The position numbers and the translations under genes were made by a program. Below the pieces are notes generated by a model. That model was given only the letters and a program-made list of their open reading frames with translations. It did no database searches and was not told the DNA's origin. From contig JAEWBF010000064.1 of the NCBI GenBank assembly GCA_023391285.1, positions 65,231 through 129,230 of the forward strand: a stretch of 64,000 bases of DNA, in the 5' to 3' direction. Numbering within the stretch: position 1 is the stretch's first letter; every line of letters starts with the position of its first letter. Shown in pieces: positions 24,993-33,537 of the stretch. Source of the stretch: Verrucomicrobiota bacterium (GTDB lineage Bacteria > Verrucomicrobiota > Verrucomicrobiia > Opitutales > Opitutaceae).

Positions 24993-27338
24993 ATGTCCGC
25001 GCCGCTTCAACTCCTCCATGACGCACCCGCCTGGCGTGCTCACTACGCTTGGACACCCGAACGCGGCGGTCCCGGCTTGAGCGTCCGGTTGTTTCGGCGC
25101 GTCTTCAACGCCGCTGCGAACACCCGATCGCTGCGGGTCCATGTCAGCGCCGACAGCCGCTACCGGCTCTGGTTGAACGGCCAACATGTCGGATTCGGCC
25201 CCGCGAAGGGCTCGCTCGCGCGGTATCATTTCGAAACTTACGATCTCGCCCCGCTGCTCCGCCTCGGCCGCAACGTCCTCACCGCCGAGGTCCGCTGGTT
25301 CGGCGAACACTCTCCCGCCAGCGAGGTTCATGCCCCCATTCCCGGTTTTCTCTTCCAGAGCGACGACTTGCCCGAACTCGACACGCCCAAGGGCTGGCGC
25401 GCCTGGGTCAGCGACGCGCTTACGCCCGATACCACGCCGTATATTTCCAACGCGCATCAGTTTCTCGGATACTGGGACCACCTCGATACCCGCCGCGAAC
25501 CGGCAAACTGGCGCGGACTCGACTTCGACGACTTCCGCTGGATCGACGCGATCTCCATGGGCCCCGCCGCCGCGACGGGAGCGACCTGGGGCGTTGCGCC
25601 TCTTCGCACGCTCGTTCCGCGCGACATCCCCGCCATGCTCGAAGCGCCCGCCCGTTTCGCGCGCGCGATCGAAAACCGCCGCCTGGTGGATCATCCTTTC
25701 GGCGCCTCCCCCAAGGGTTGGTCGCTCGCCGCCGGCCAAGGCGGCAAGATCCTGCTCGAAACCGAACGCTACGCCACCGGCTTTCCCGAAATCGATTTCT
25801 CCGGGGGCGCCGGTCGCGAGGTTCGCGTGATGTATGCGGAAGCCCTCGGCGAATGGGTCGACAGTCGAGGCCGGCGCGAATGGCAGAAGGGCGCGATCCG
25901 CGATGACTTCACGCGTTACGAGCCTCATGGCTATCGCGACACGATCATCCTTCGCGGCGACGACTACGCCTGGGAACCGTTCTATTGGCGCGCGTTTCGT
26001 TACCTGCAGATCGAAATCCTGCCCGGCCCCGAACCTGTCACCGTTCGCGATGCGCGCTATCGCCTTTGCGTCCACCCGCAGGAGTTCACCGCCCAATTCG
26101 CGTCCAGCGACTCGGACTCGCGCCGCCTCTTCGACATCAGCCTCCACACCTATCGAGTGGGCGCTCACGAAATCTACGACGACAGCCCCTACTACGAACA
26201 GCTCAGCTACATCGCCGACACCCGCATCGAAGCGCTCGCCAGTTTTCATCTTTGCAACGAGACCCTGCTCCCGAAACGCAATCTCCGGCTCTTCCTCGAT
26301 ACGATCCGCTCCGACGGCCTGCTCGATTCGCGCGTGCCCTGCCAATACGCGCGGCAAACGATTCCGTATTTCTGTCTGCATTGGATCCTCATGCTCGAGG
26401 ACTACTGGCGTTGGGTCGGCACCAACGACCTCCCCTTCGTCCGCGAAGCGCTCGTCGCTGCCGATTCCATTCTCCACTTCTTCCGTTCGCGTCTGCGCGC
26501 CGACGGTTTTGTCGGAATCACCGGCGGCTGGAACATGGTCGACGACGTCCCCGGCTGGCCGCACGGCGAACCGCCGTCGGTCGCGAAAGGCGGATCCACT
26601 TACCTCACCTGTCTCCTCGTCGAAGCGCTCGACTCCGCCGCCCGCATTCACGGCCAAGCTGGTTTTCCCGAAGACGCTCTGCGCTGGATGGAATTGAGCC
26701 GCCGCCTCGCCGGCATCGTCCGCCGCGACGCGTGGGACGCGTCCGCTGGGCTTTTCCGCGAAGACAAAGAAAATCTCGACCCGCGTTTCTCTCAACACGT
26801 CCAAGCCGCCGCCATCAACGCCGGCATCGCCACCGACGCCCAAATGGCGCGCATTGCTCCGCGTCTCGCCGCCGACGACTCTCTTCTGCAAGCGCGTTCG
26901 ATGCAGGCATTCTACATCACCCGCGCGCTCGATCGCGTGCAGCGCTTCGGCGACTGGCACACCTACATCCTCCGCCCGTGGCGTCACTATCTGACGCAAC
27001 ACGTCACCACGTGGCCCGAATATCCCGATCCCGCCCGCAGCGATTCGCACGCCTGGTCTGCGTGGCTCGCGATTGACTACATCATCACGATCCTCGGCAT
27101 TCGTCCTCTCGCCCCCGGCTGGGCCGGCGCACGCCTGTCGCCACAAACCGATGGTCTCGACTGGGCGCGCGGTTCCGCTCCCACACCCGCCGGCACGATC
27201 ACCGTCGAATGGCGCCGACGCGGCAACGTGATCGACTATCGCGCAGAAGTCCCCGCCGGACTCCCCACCGAAATCATCATCCCCGGTCGCGATCCGCTGC
27301 GCTTCCCGCAAGGCGGCTCCATCGCCGTCGAGATCTAA
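24993..27338 (+). CDS. GH78-like alpha-L-rhamnosidase family protein
   Basis: A 781-residue protein with no evident signal peptide. The N-terminal beta domains include FRRVFNAAANTRSLRVHVSA, DSRYRLWLNGQHVGFGPAKG and NVLTAEVRWFG, the usual carbohydrate-binding part of GH78 enzymes. The (alpha/alpha)6 catalytic barrel starts near residue 390 with IYDDSPYYEQLSYIADTRIEAL, the equivalent of the D-x-x-x-R-E-x-x-x-W-x-G-D motif. The acidic residues are kept, but the usual Arg is replaced by Tyr. Later barrel motifs include GGWNMVDDVPGW. It probably removes terminal L-rhamnose or a related sugar, and the LacI gene is divergent. ATG 24993 starts MSAPLQLLHDAPAWRAHY. Confidence 0.8.
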   Translation: MSAPLQLLHDAPAWRAHYAWTPERGGPGLSVRLFRRVFNAAANTRSLRVHVSADSRYRLWLNGQHVGFGPAKGSLARYHFETYDLAPLLRLGRNVLTAEVRWFGEHSPASEVHAPIPGFLFQSDDLPELDTPKGWRAWVSDALTPDTTPYISNAHQFLGYWDHLDTRREPANWRGLDFDDFRWIDAISMGPAAATGATWGVAPLRTLVPRDIPAMLEAPARFARAIENRRLVDHPFGASPKGWSLAAGQGGKILLETERYATGFPEIDFSGGAGREVRVMYAEALGEWVDSRGRREWQKGAIRDDFTRYEPHGYRDTIILRGDDYAWEPFYWRAFRYLQIEILPGPEPVTVRDARYRLCVHPQEFTAQFASSDSDSRRLFDISLHTYRVGAHEIYDDSPYYEQLSYIADTRIEALASFHLCNETLLPKRNLRLFLDTIRSDGLLDSRVPCQYARQTIPYFCLHWILMLEDYWRWVGTNDLPFVREALVAADSILHFFRSRLRADGFVGITGGWNMVDDVPGWPHGEPPSVAKGGSTYLTCLLVEALDSAARIHGQAGFPEDALRWMELSRRLAGIVRRDAWDASAGLFREDKENLDPRFSQHVQAAAINAGIATDAQMARIAPRLAADDSLLQARSMQAFYITRALDRVQRFGDWHTYILRPWRHYLTQHVTTWPEYPDPARSDSHAWSAWLAIDYIITILGIRPLAPGWAGARLSPQTDGLDWARGSAPTPAGTITVEWRRRGNVIDYRAEVPAGLPTEIIIPGRDPLRFPQGGSIAVEI

Positions 27339-27374
27339 CGTCTCCGCCCGCTGCGTCCGAATAACGCGTCGCAC

Positions 27375-28730
27375 TCACGCCGCGCCTTCGAGTTCTGCGC
27401 GTCCCAGCGGACGCACCCGTCCGCGCTTTTCCTCGCGCTCGAAGAAATACGTCATCCACAGGGCGACCGCCGCGAAGCCCACCTGCATCACATAGAGACT
27501 CGAGTAATCATAGTCACCGCCCCCGGCCGGCCCAAACACCTGCGTGAAACCGGTGACCCACAAACCCGACAGATTCGTCAACACGAACGGCACCAACCCG
27601 CTCACGAACACCAGCCCCGCACTCACCGTCCCAAATCGATTGCGCGGGATATAGTCGAACACCAGCGCGCCCCACACGAGATACGCACAGGTCTTCAAGG
27701 CACTCCCTATCAGCCCATACGCAATCCACGTGCTCAGCGGTATCGAATAATCCGCGACAAACCGCACGTGCAGGAAGAAGAAAAATTCCACCACCGTCGG
27801 CCCCACGATCCCGATCCGCAGCAGGCGCATTCGCGACATGTGATCCGTCAAATATCCCGCCAACGGCGCGAACAACACGACCATCACAATCATCCCCACC
27901 GATACCGCGAACCCCATCTCCGCCTTCGAAAACCCCAACTGCTCCGTCTGCATCAAAACGGAAAAACTCCCGCCCGTCGGCCCGGCGACGAGCGGCGTCG
28001 CATACAAGAGATACACCATCCACCACTGCCGCTTGCCGAACACATCGCGCAGAAACATCCGCACGCCCAAATCCCGCCCCGGCTCCTCCACCGACGGCCG
28101 ATTCTCCTTCACACCCAACGCGAGAAACACCGCCATCCCCAGCGTCAACAGCCCTCCCGTCCAAAACACCGCCGTCTCACCGCTCAAGCGCCACACTCGA
28201 CCAAACAGCGACAACTCGTGCACCGCATCGAACTGCGCCATCATCACCCCGAAAAAGAAAAGCCCCATCAGTTGCTGGCCAATGTTGCGCATCGTTCCCG
28301 CCCGGCCGCGTTGCGACGGCGGCACCACCTCGTTGTAGAGCGGCTCCAGCGGCTTCGCTACGTCCGTAAAAAACTGCAGCGCCAACAGCACCGCCACGAG
28401 CGCCCAAACGTTCGGCGTTAACGGCACGAAAAACATCATCATCGCCGCACCGATCCAGCCCACGATCAGGAAGGGCCGCCGGCGCCCCCACCGCGTCCAG
28501 ATCCGGTCGCTCGCATAACTCGCCGTCACGCCCACCGTGAAATTGAAAGCCACGTTCACACTCGCCAGCAGCCCGATCAGCACGGGGCTGTCGACAAACC
28601 GCCGAATCGTGAACGTCAGCGGGCCGCCATCGCTCAAATTGTCGATATAATACAGCGCCAGCCACGGCCCCGTCATCCACGCCGCCCAGCTCCAGGGCAC
28701 GCGCGGACGATCGGTCTCGATTTTCTTCAT
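27375..28730 (-). CDS. MFS sugar transporter (GPH/SLC45-like)
   Basis: A 451-residue inner-membrane protein with about 12 helices. The first-half signature SYASDRIWTRWGRRRPFLIVGW is typical of glycoside-cation symporters and sucrose/maltose carriers, as is the N-terminal YYIDNLSDGGPLTFTIRRFVDSP. The second half contains GYLTDHMSRMRLLRIG. It is convergent with the GH78-like gene (36 bases) and upstream genes on the same strand encode secreted glycan enzymes. Import of released mono- or oligosaccharides is the likely role. Confidence 0.9.
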   Translation of the reverse strand: MKKIETDRPRVPWSWAAWMTGPWLALYYIDNLSDGGPLTFTIRRFVDSPVLIGLLASVNVAFNFTVGVTASYASDRIWTRWGRRRPFLIVGWIGAAMMMFFVPLTPNVWALVAVLLALQFFTDVAKPLEPLYNEVVPPSQRGRAGTMRNIGQQLMGLFFFGVMMAQFDAVHELSLFGRVWRLSGETAVFWTGGLLTLGMAVFLALGVKENRPSVEEPGRDLGVRMFLRDVFGKRQWWMVYLLYATPLVAGPTGGSFSVLMQTEQLGFSKAEMGFAVSVGMIVMVVLFAPLAGYLTDHMSRMRLLRIGIVGPTVVEFFFFLHVRFVADYSIPLSTWIAYGLIGSALKTCAYLVWGALVFDYIPRNRFGTVSAGLVFVSGLVPFVLTNLSGLWVTGFTQVFGPAGGGDYDYSSLYVMQVGFAAVALWMTYFFEREEKRGRVRPLGRAELEGAA

Positions 28731-28830
28731 CGGCGGCCGGAGCTAAGCGCCCCGACCCACGCCGCGCAAACTTAAGACAGTCAGGGCCAACGCCTCGCCG
28801 GCCCCCACGACCGTTCACCTTACCACCGAA

Positions 28831-30564
28831 CTACAGCGCAATCATCACATCGCGCTGACCGTCCCGCCGCACATCGAGCACGCCGCCCGCGCCCAACGCT
28901 CGCCACGTCCAGCCGTCTCCTTCCCGCAATTCCCGACCACCGCTTTTCACCTGCTTCGGCTTCGACGCCAACCGCAGCCGCTCCACGCCGCTTTCGTCAA
29001 ACGCCCGATACGCGATCGTCGCCGGCTCGTAACGGATCGTCTGCACGACCGAACTCGACCGCAGCAGGTGATTCTCGTTCGCCGGCGCCCACTCCGGCAC
29101 CGCCGCCATGCCTTCGAAGAAATGTTTGATGTAATCCCCGTATCCATCGCTCCACCACGTCCCCTCCCACCGCGGTCCCACCGACACCACGCCATTCGTC
29201 GCCGTGCAATACGTCGCCCAGTTGAAATGCTCCTCCGCCTCGCGCTTGTGCCACTCGTTGCCGGTGCGCTCATACATCATCGCTTGCACCGATGCATAAC
29301 GCGCCGTGTGACTGCCCATCGGCACATAACACCACGACTGTTCATTGATCGAGGGCTCCCCCGGTTCGCCAAACGCCGACTTCACATACGCCAGCTGCGC
29401 CAGCGCATGCCGCTCCACGTCCAACCCTTTCGGCGGCTGCTTCAACAAATGCCGCACCGTCTCCATCGGAATGTTCTGCACCCGATTGCCGAGTTTCGGA
29501 TCCGAGGGCACATCTTCGAAATAACCATTCCACACGCCCGTGATAAAGGGCCCGCTTTTCGACAGCAGCCAGTTCATCGCGAGATCATGCGCCCGGCGAT
29601 ACGCCTTCTCGCGTTCACCGCTCAGCTTCAACCGATCGCTCCGTCGCAGCAGTTCGTCGAAAAGCCGAATCGGCTCCACCACGTTCGCCGTGTATTCATC
29701 GATCACTACGCCGGTCCGCGCATTCACCCGATAAGGCCAGGGCGACCGATGTGCCTGCGCGTCCGAGAGATCGTCTCCTTTGATTCGCGTGTCTTTCACG
29801 TGCTTCGCCAGCGCATCCGCACAGTGCAAGGCCGCCTCGAGAAACTTCGCCTCCTCCGTCAACTGATAAAATTTGAAATACCCCACGCCCAACTCCCCCA
29901 GCTTGTCCGGTTCGATTCCGTGCAACCCATCGCCGCGCATCCCCGCATTCTCCCAGCGCGTCGCGCCTTCATACACCGGATTGCCCGGATCCGCGCTCGC
30001 ATACGGCACCTTCTCCCACGGCCAGCCCGCCGGCGTCGTGCCGAACTTCAGCTGGTGATCCAACATTCCCCCCACGATGTCGATGTAAGCGCGCTCTCCC
30101 GTATAACCGTGGAAATCCACCGCGAGGCTCTGCACCGCTCCCGCAAAGAAACACGCTGGATTGTTCATCCAATCGTCCCACGTTTTCCCCGCCTTGAAAT
30201 CCGCCTCGTTGCTGAACTGCGGCCCGTTGAACGAACACGACACAAAATAGATCGGCAGCCCCGTCTCGGGATCGTTCGGCACCCCATCTTTCACAAACAC
30301 CGATGCCAACTTCACCACGTGATCATACGCCGCGCCCGGCACCTCCGGCGTGTGCCACGCCAACAATCGCCCCGATGAGTCGTAATGCGCCGTGTGCCCG
30401 ATGATTTTCTTGGGCGGTTCCTCGCCGAGATCGATCAACTCCGGCGGCGACTCCTTCTCATTCCCACCCGTCTGCCCCGGCGCCACGCCCTCCGGCAATT
30501 CCTCCGCGCCCCACAAAACTCCCGCACCCGCTAAAAACCCCATCCATAATCTGCATGTCTTCAT
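28831..30564 (-). CDS. Secreted alpha/alpha-barrel protein, function unknown
   Basis: A 577-residue exported protein (signal peptide to about residue 19, LWMGFLAGAGVLWGAEE). The body is helical with repeated aromatic pairs, as in six-hairpin glycosidases and lyases: DDWMNNPACFFAGAVQSLAVDFHGYTG, GVGYFKFYQLTEEAKFLEAALHCADAL and EHFNWATYCTATNGVVSVGPRWEGTWWSDGYGDYIKHF. A small beta domain closes the protein. I do not recognise the exact family. It lies between a sugar transporter and two dimethylformamidase-like genes on the same strand, so a role in glycan or uronate handling is inferred. Confidence 0.7.
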   Translation of the reverse strand: MKTCRLWMGFLAGAGVLWGAEELPEGVAPGQTGGNEKESPPELIDLGEEPPKKIIGHTAHYDSSGRLLAWHTPEVPGAAYDHVVKLASVFVKDGVPNDPETGLPIYFVSCSFNGPQFSNEADFKAGKTWDDWMNNPACFFAGAVQSLAVDFHGYTGERAYIDIVGGMLDHQLKFGTTPAGWPWEKVPYASADPGNPVYEGATRWENAGMRGDGLHGIEPDKLGELGVGYFKFYQLTEEAKFLEAALHCADALAKHVKDTRIKGDDLSDAQAHRSPWPYRVNARTGVVIDEYTANVVEPIRLFDELLRRSDRLKLSGEREKAYRRAHDLAMNWLLSKSGPFITGVWNGYFEDVPSDPKLGNRVQNIPMETVRHLLKQPPKGLDVERHALAQLAYVKSAFGEPGEPSINEQSWCYVPMGSHTARYASVQAMMYERTGNEWHKREAEEHFNWATYCTATNGVVSVGPRWEGTWWSDGYGDYIKHFFEGMAAVPEWAPANENHLLRSSSVVQTIRYEPATIAYRAFDESGVERLRLASKPKQVKSGGRELREGDGWTWRALGAGGVLDVRRDGQRDVMIAL

Positions 30565-30568
30565 AAAA

Positions 30569-30595
30569 GGTAGGGCGAGGCGTCCCCGCCGAGCC
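30569..30595. repeat. GGTAGGGCGAGGCG intergenic repeat variant
   Basis: GGTAGGGCGAGGCGTCCCCG followed by CCGAGCC fills the 33-base gap between two minus-strand genes. It resembles the GTAGGGCGGGGTC family in its first bases but has different arms. It can fold as GGCGAGGC...GCC-type stems only imperfectly. It is probably a second dispersed element. Confidence 0.5.
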
Positions 30596-30597
30596 GC

Positions 30598-32061
30598 TCA
30601 TGGACCTTCCGCCCCCTCGCTCCCGCTCGCGCGCTCGAACAAATTCCTCGTCATCCGCCGCACGCGCTCGTCCGGCTCGCTGAAATCCACATCTGGCGGA
30701 TTCTGAAACGCCGGATGCGTGGTCAGCGGCATCGCCCACCAACACGTCCCCGCGTTGAACACGAAGTTTCCCTTCGGCCCGTCGTAGATCGTCGCCGCAT
30801 GCGTCCGCCGCGGTTTCTCCCGATCGCTCCGAAACTTCGCCTCACCCAACACCACCAGCGTCGGATCCTCACGCAACGGCGGTCCGTGAAACTCCCAACC
30901 GATCAAATTCGGAATCGCCTCGCCGCCTTTCAATCCCGTGCCTTCGTAGATCCAGTGCTCCGGCGCCGTCACGATCCAGTCGCCCAGCCCCACGCCATAC
31001 GACGTCGCGCCGATCAACTCATGCTCGTCATTGAACTTCCGCGTTCTTCCCATCACGCGATTCGCCTGCCCGTCGATACTCGTCGTGAGAAAAACCTCTC
31101 CGCTCACCGAGTTGCCCGACAAAAACAGCACGTTCACGCCTTCGTCTCGCGCGCGGCTTACGTTCTCGAACATCTGCCGCGTCCAATACTCGTGGTGCCC
31201 CACCGACAAGAACGCTTTCGTCCGCAACACCCCCTCCGCGTCCGCGTGCGTATCCACATTCGAACTATACGTCACGTCGTAGCCGTGCTGCTCCATCCAC
31301 ATCGCCAGCGGAAACTCCCACAACAAAAACTCCCCGCTCCCATTCGTCAGCGGATGCAGCTTCGTCGGCAGTAGATTGAAAAAGAACCCATACGGCTGAT
31401 CGAAGCTGATGGCGTTGCCCCCCGACCCAATCCACAGCTGGTCCTCGAAATCATACAGCGACCGCCACGCCGGCCAGCGGTTGTAGGCCTGCCAGGTCAT
31501 GTCCGACACCTGGAAATTGAAATCCGCGTTCCTCTCATCCTTCACCACGAAGATTGCATACGCCTGAAAACCATCCGCCGCCCGCGTGAGCTTCGCCAGA
31601 TACACCCCGCTCAACCACTCCTCCGGCACCACAAACTCGTGCGACACCTCCCACCGACATTCACGTAGATTCCGCTCTCCGTCCTCCGGCGTCGGCTGCG
31701 CCTTCCCCTTCAACCGTCCCGACGCATGCACGTGCCGCCCTCCGTCGCCGCCGTAGTAGCCCATTCGATACACCTCGATCGTGAAATCGCTCGCCGGATC
31801 CGTGCTCACGAAGAGCTTCACCGTCTCACCCGCCGCATAACTCGTCTGCGACGCATATCCCTCGATCTTCTTGCTCCGCACATAATGCGGCTGGTCCTGT
31901 CCCAACGGATCCGTCGGCTCGACCACCAAATCCACCTTCGTCAGCACCCACTCGCGCGTGCCGGGTTTCTCATTCTCTTCAACGATCCGGTTCGCACTCG
32001 CGCCGAAACCACTCGCCGCCATCAGGCCCAGGCACATCCACAACTGCCAAAATCGTTTCAT
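30598..32061 (-). CDS. N,N-dimethylformamidase beta-subunit-like secreted protein, copy B
   Basis: A 487-residue exported protein (signal peptide LWMCLGLMAASGFGASA). It has an N-terminal beta-sandwich (YAAGETVKLFVSTDPASDFTIEVYRMGYYGGDGGR) and a larger domain of the dimethylformamidase large-subunit family, with MTWQAYNRWPAWRSLYDF, YDVTYSSNVDTHADAEG, KAFLSVGHHEYWTRQMFEN and GVNVLFLSGNSV. Known members hydrolyse formamides with a Tyr-Tyr-Glu iron site; the Glu of GHHEYW could be a ligand. Many bacterial homologues have no known substrate. Its start overlaps the stop of an upstream paralogue by 4 bases (ATGA), so the pair is coupled. Confidence 0.82.
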   Translation of the reverse strand: MKRFWQLWMCLGLMAASGFGASANRIVEENEKPGTREWVLTKVDLVVEPTDPLGQDQPHYVRSKKIEGYASQTSYAAGETVKLFVSTDPASDFTIEVYRMGYYGGDGGRHVHASGRLKGKAQPTPEDGERNLRECRWEVSHEFVVPEEWLSGVYLAKLTRAADGFQAYAIFVVKDERNADFNFQVSDMTWQAYNRWPAWRSLYDFEDQLWIGSGGNAISFDQPYGFFFNLLPTKLHPLTNGSGEFLLWEFPLAMWMEQHGYDVTYSSNVDTHADAEGVLRTKAFLSVGHHEYWTRQMFENVSRARDEGVNVLFLSGNSVSGEVFLTTSIDGQANRVMGRTRKFNDEHELIGATSYGVGLGDWIVTAPEHWIYEGTGLKGGEAIPNLIGWEFHGPPLREDPTLVVLGEAKFRSDREKPRRTHAATIYDGPKGNFVFNAGTCWWAMPLTTHPAFQNPPDVDFSEPDERVRRMTRNLFERASGSEGAEGP

Positions 32062-33530
32062 CGCGCCGGTTCGTCGCTCCGGAGCACGCGCTCGAACAGG
32101 TTCCTCGTCATCCGCCGCACGCGTTCATCCACCTTGCTGAAATCCGCGTCGGGTGGATTCCGCGAACCCGGCGGACGCGCCAGCGGCATGCTCCACCAAC
32201 ACGTTCCCGCATTAAACACGAAATTCCCTTTCGGCCCGTCATAGAATGTCGCCGCATGCGTCGACTCCGCTTCCCAGCGGAAATCCGTGAACTTCCCCCG
32301 CGACACCACCACGAGGGTCGGATCCTCCTTCAACGGCGGGCCGTGATACTCCCAGCCCACGAGTCCTTTGATCGTGTCGCCTTCCTTCATGCCCGTCCCT
32401 TCGTAAAGCCAGTGCTCCGGCTCGCTCACGACCCAATCGCCGAGCCCCACGCCATACGACGATGCCCCCATCAGCTTGTGCTCGTCCAAAAACCATTTCG
32501 ACCGACCCATGATCCGATTCGGGCGGCCGTCTGTGCTCGCCGTGAGAAACACCTCTCCGTCGACCGCGTTGCCCGACAGGAAAAGCAGATTCACGCCCGC
32601 GTCGCGCGCCCGACTCACGTTGTCATACATCTGCCGCGTCCAATACTCGTCATGGCCAACCGACAAAAACGCCTTCGTTCGCAACAACCCATCCGGCTCT
32701 GCGTGCGTATCCAAAGTTGAACTATACGTCACATCGTAGCCTTGCTGCTCCATCCAGAACGCCAGCGGATGCTCCCACAGCAGAAACTCTCCCGATCCAT
32801 TCGTCAGCTCGTTCGCCCCCGACGGCAGCAAATTATAGAAAAACGAATAGGGCCGGTCGAAACTCACGATGTCACCGCCCGACGTCACCCAAAGCTTCCC
32901 CTGAAAATCGTAAAGCGACCGCCACGCCGGCCAGCGATTGTAAGCCTGCCACGTCATGTCCGACACCTGGAAGTTGAAGTCCGCCCGCCGGTCGTCCTTC
33001 ACCACAAAGATCACATACGCCTGAAACCCATTGTCGGCGCGCGTCAGCTTCGCGAGATGCACGCCGCTCACCCAGTCGCGCGGGACCGTCAACTCGTGCG
33101 CTACTGGCCACTCGCACTCGCGCAAATTCCGCTCTCCATCTTCCGGCGTCGCCTGCGGCTTCACCGCCACGTTCCCGATCGTATGCACGAGACGTCCGCC
33201 GTGACCCTGATAATATCCCATCCGATAGATCTCGATCTTCACGTCCGTCGCCGGCGTCGCGCTGAGATGAAACTTAACCATCTCGCCCGCTCGATAACTC
33301 GTCTTCGACGCATAACCTTCGATCCGCGTGCTCCGCGGAAAATGCGGCTGATCTCCGCCGTCCGGCGCTTTCTGCACGAGCACGGCATCGACTTTCGTCA
33401 GCAGCCAATCCCGCGTCCCCGGTTTCTTGTTTTCTTCGACAATCACATCGGAAACCGCCGCACTTCCGGGCACCGCCCAAAGTGCAACAATCCAGAGCAA
33501 CGCGTGAAACTTTGAAGTTCTCATCGTCAT
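32058..33530 (-). CDS. N,N-dimethylformamidase beta-subunit-like secreted protein, copy A
   Basis: A 490-residue exported protein (signal peptide to about residue 25, LLWIVALWAVPGSAA). It is a close paralogue of the next gene: both share YRMGYY, TPEDGERNLREC, FQAYVIFVVKD (or FQAYAI), FNFQVSDMTWQAYNRWPAWR, NGSGEFLLWE and a GH(D/H)EYWTRQM motif. The N-terminal domain is a beta-sandwich and the rest is the dimethylformamidase-large-subunit-like domain. It follows the GH97 gene by 7 bases and overlaps its paralogue, making a three-gene unit. Hydrolysis of a C-N bond is the family activity; a sugar-linked amide is only a suggestion from the neighbouring gene. Confidence 0.82.
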   Translation of the reverse strand: MTMRTSKFHALLWIVALWAVPGSAAVSDVIVEENKKPGTRDWLLTKVDAVLVQKAPDGGDQPHFPRSTRIEGYASKTSYRAGEMVKFHLSATPATDVKIEIYRMGYYQGHGGRLVHTIGNVAVKPQATPEDGERNLRECEWPVAHELTVPRDWVSGVHLAKLTRADNGFQAYVIFVVKDDRRADFNFQVSDMTWQAYNRWPAWRSLYDFQGKLWVTSGGDIVSFDRPYSFFYNLLPSGANELTNGSGEFLLWEHPLAFWMEQQGYDVTYSSTLDTHAEPDGLLRTKAFLSVGHDEYWTRQMYDNVSRARDAGVNLLFLSGNAVDGEVFLTASTDGRPNRIMGRSKWFLDEHKLMGASSYGVGLGDWVVSEPEHWLYEGTGMKEGDTIKGLVGWEYHGPPLKEDPTLVVVSRGKFTDFRWEAESTHAATFYDGPKGNFVFNAGTCWWSMPLARPPGSRNPPDADFSKVDERVRRMTRNLFERVLRSDEPAR

Positions 33531-33537
33531 CTCTCCC

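Noticed and set aside
24930..27374. Long minus-strand open frame opposite the GH78-like gene
   Set aside because: Antisense shadow caused by high GC; the plus strand encodes recognisable GH78 domains.
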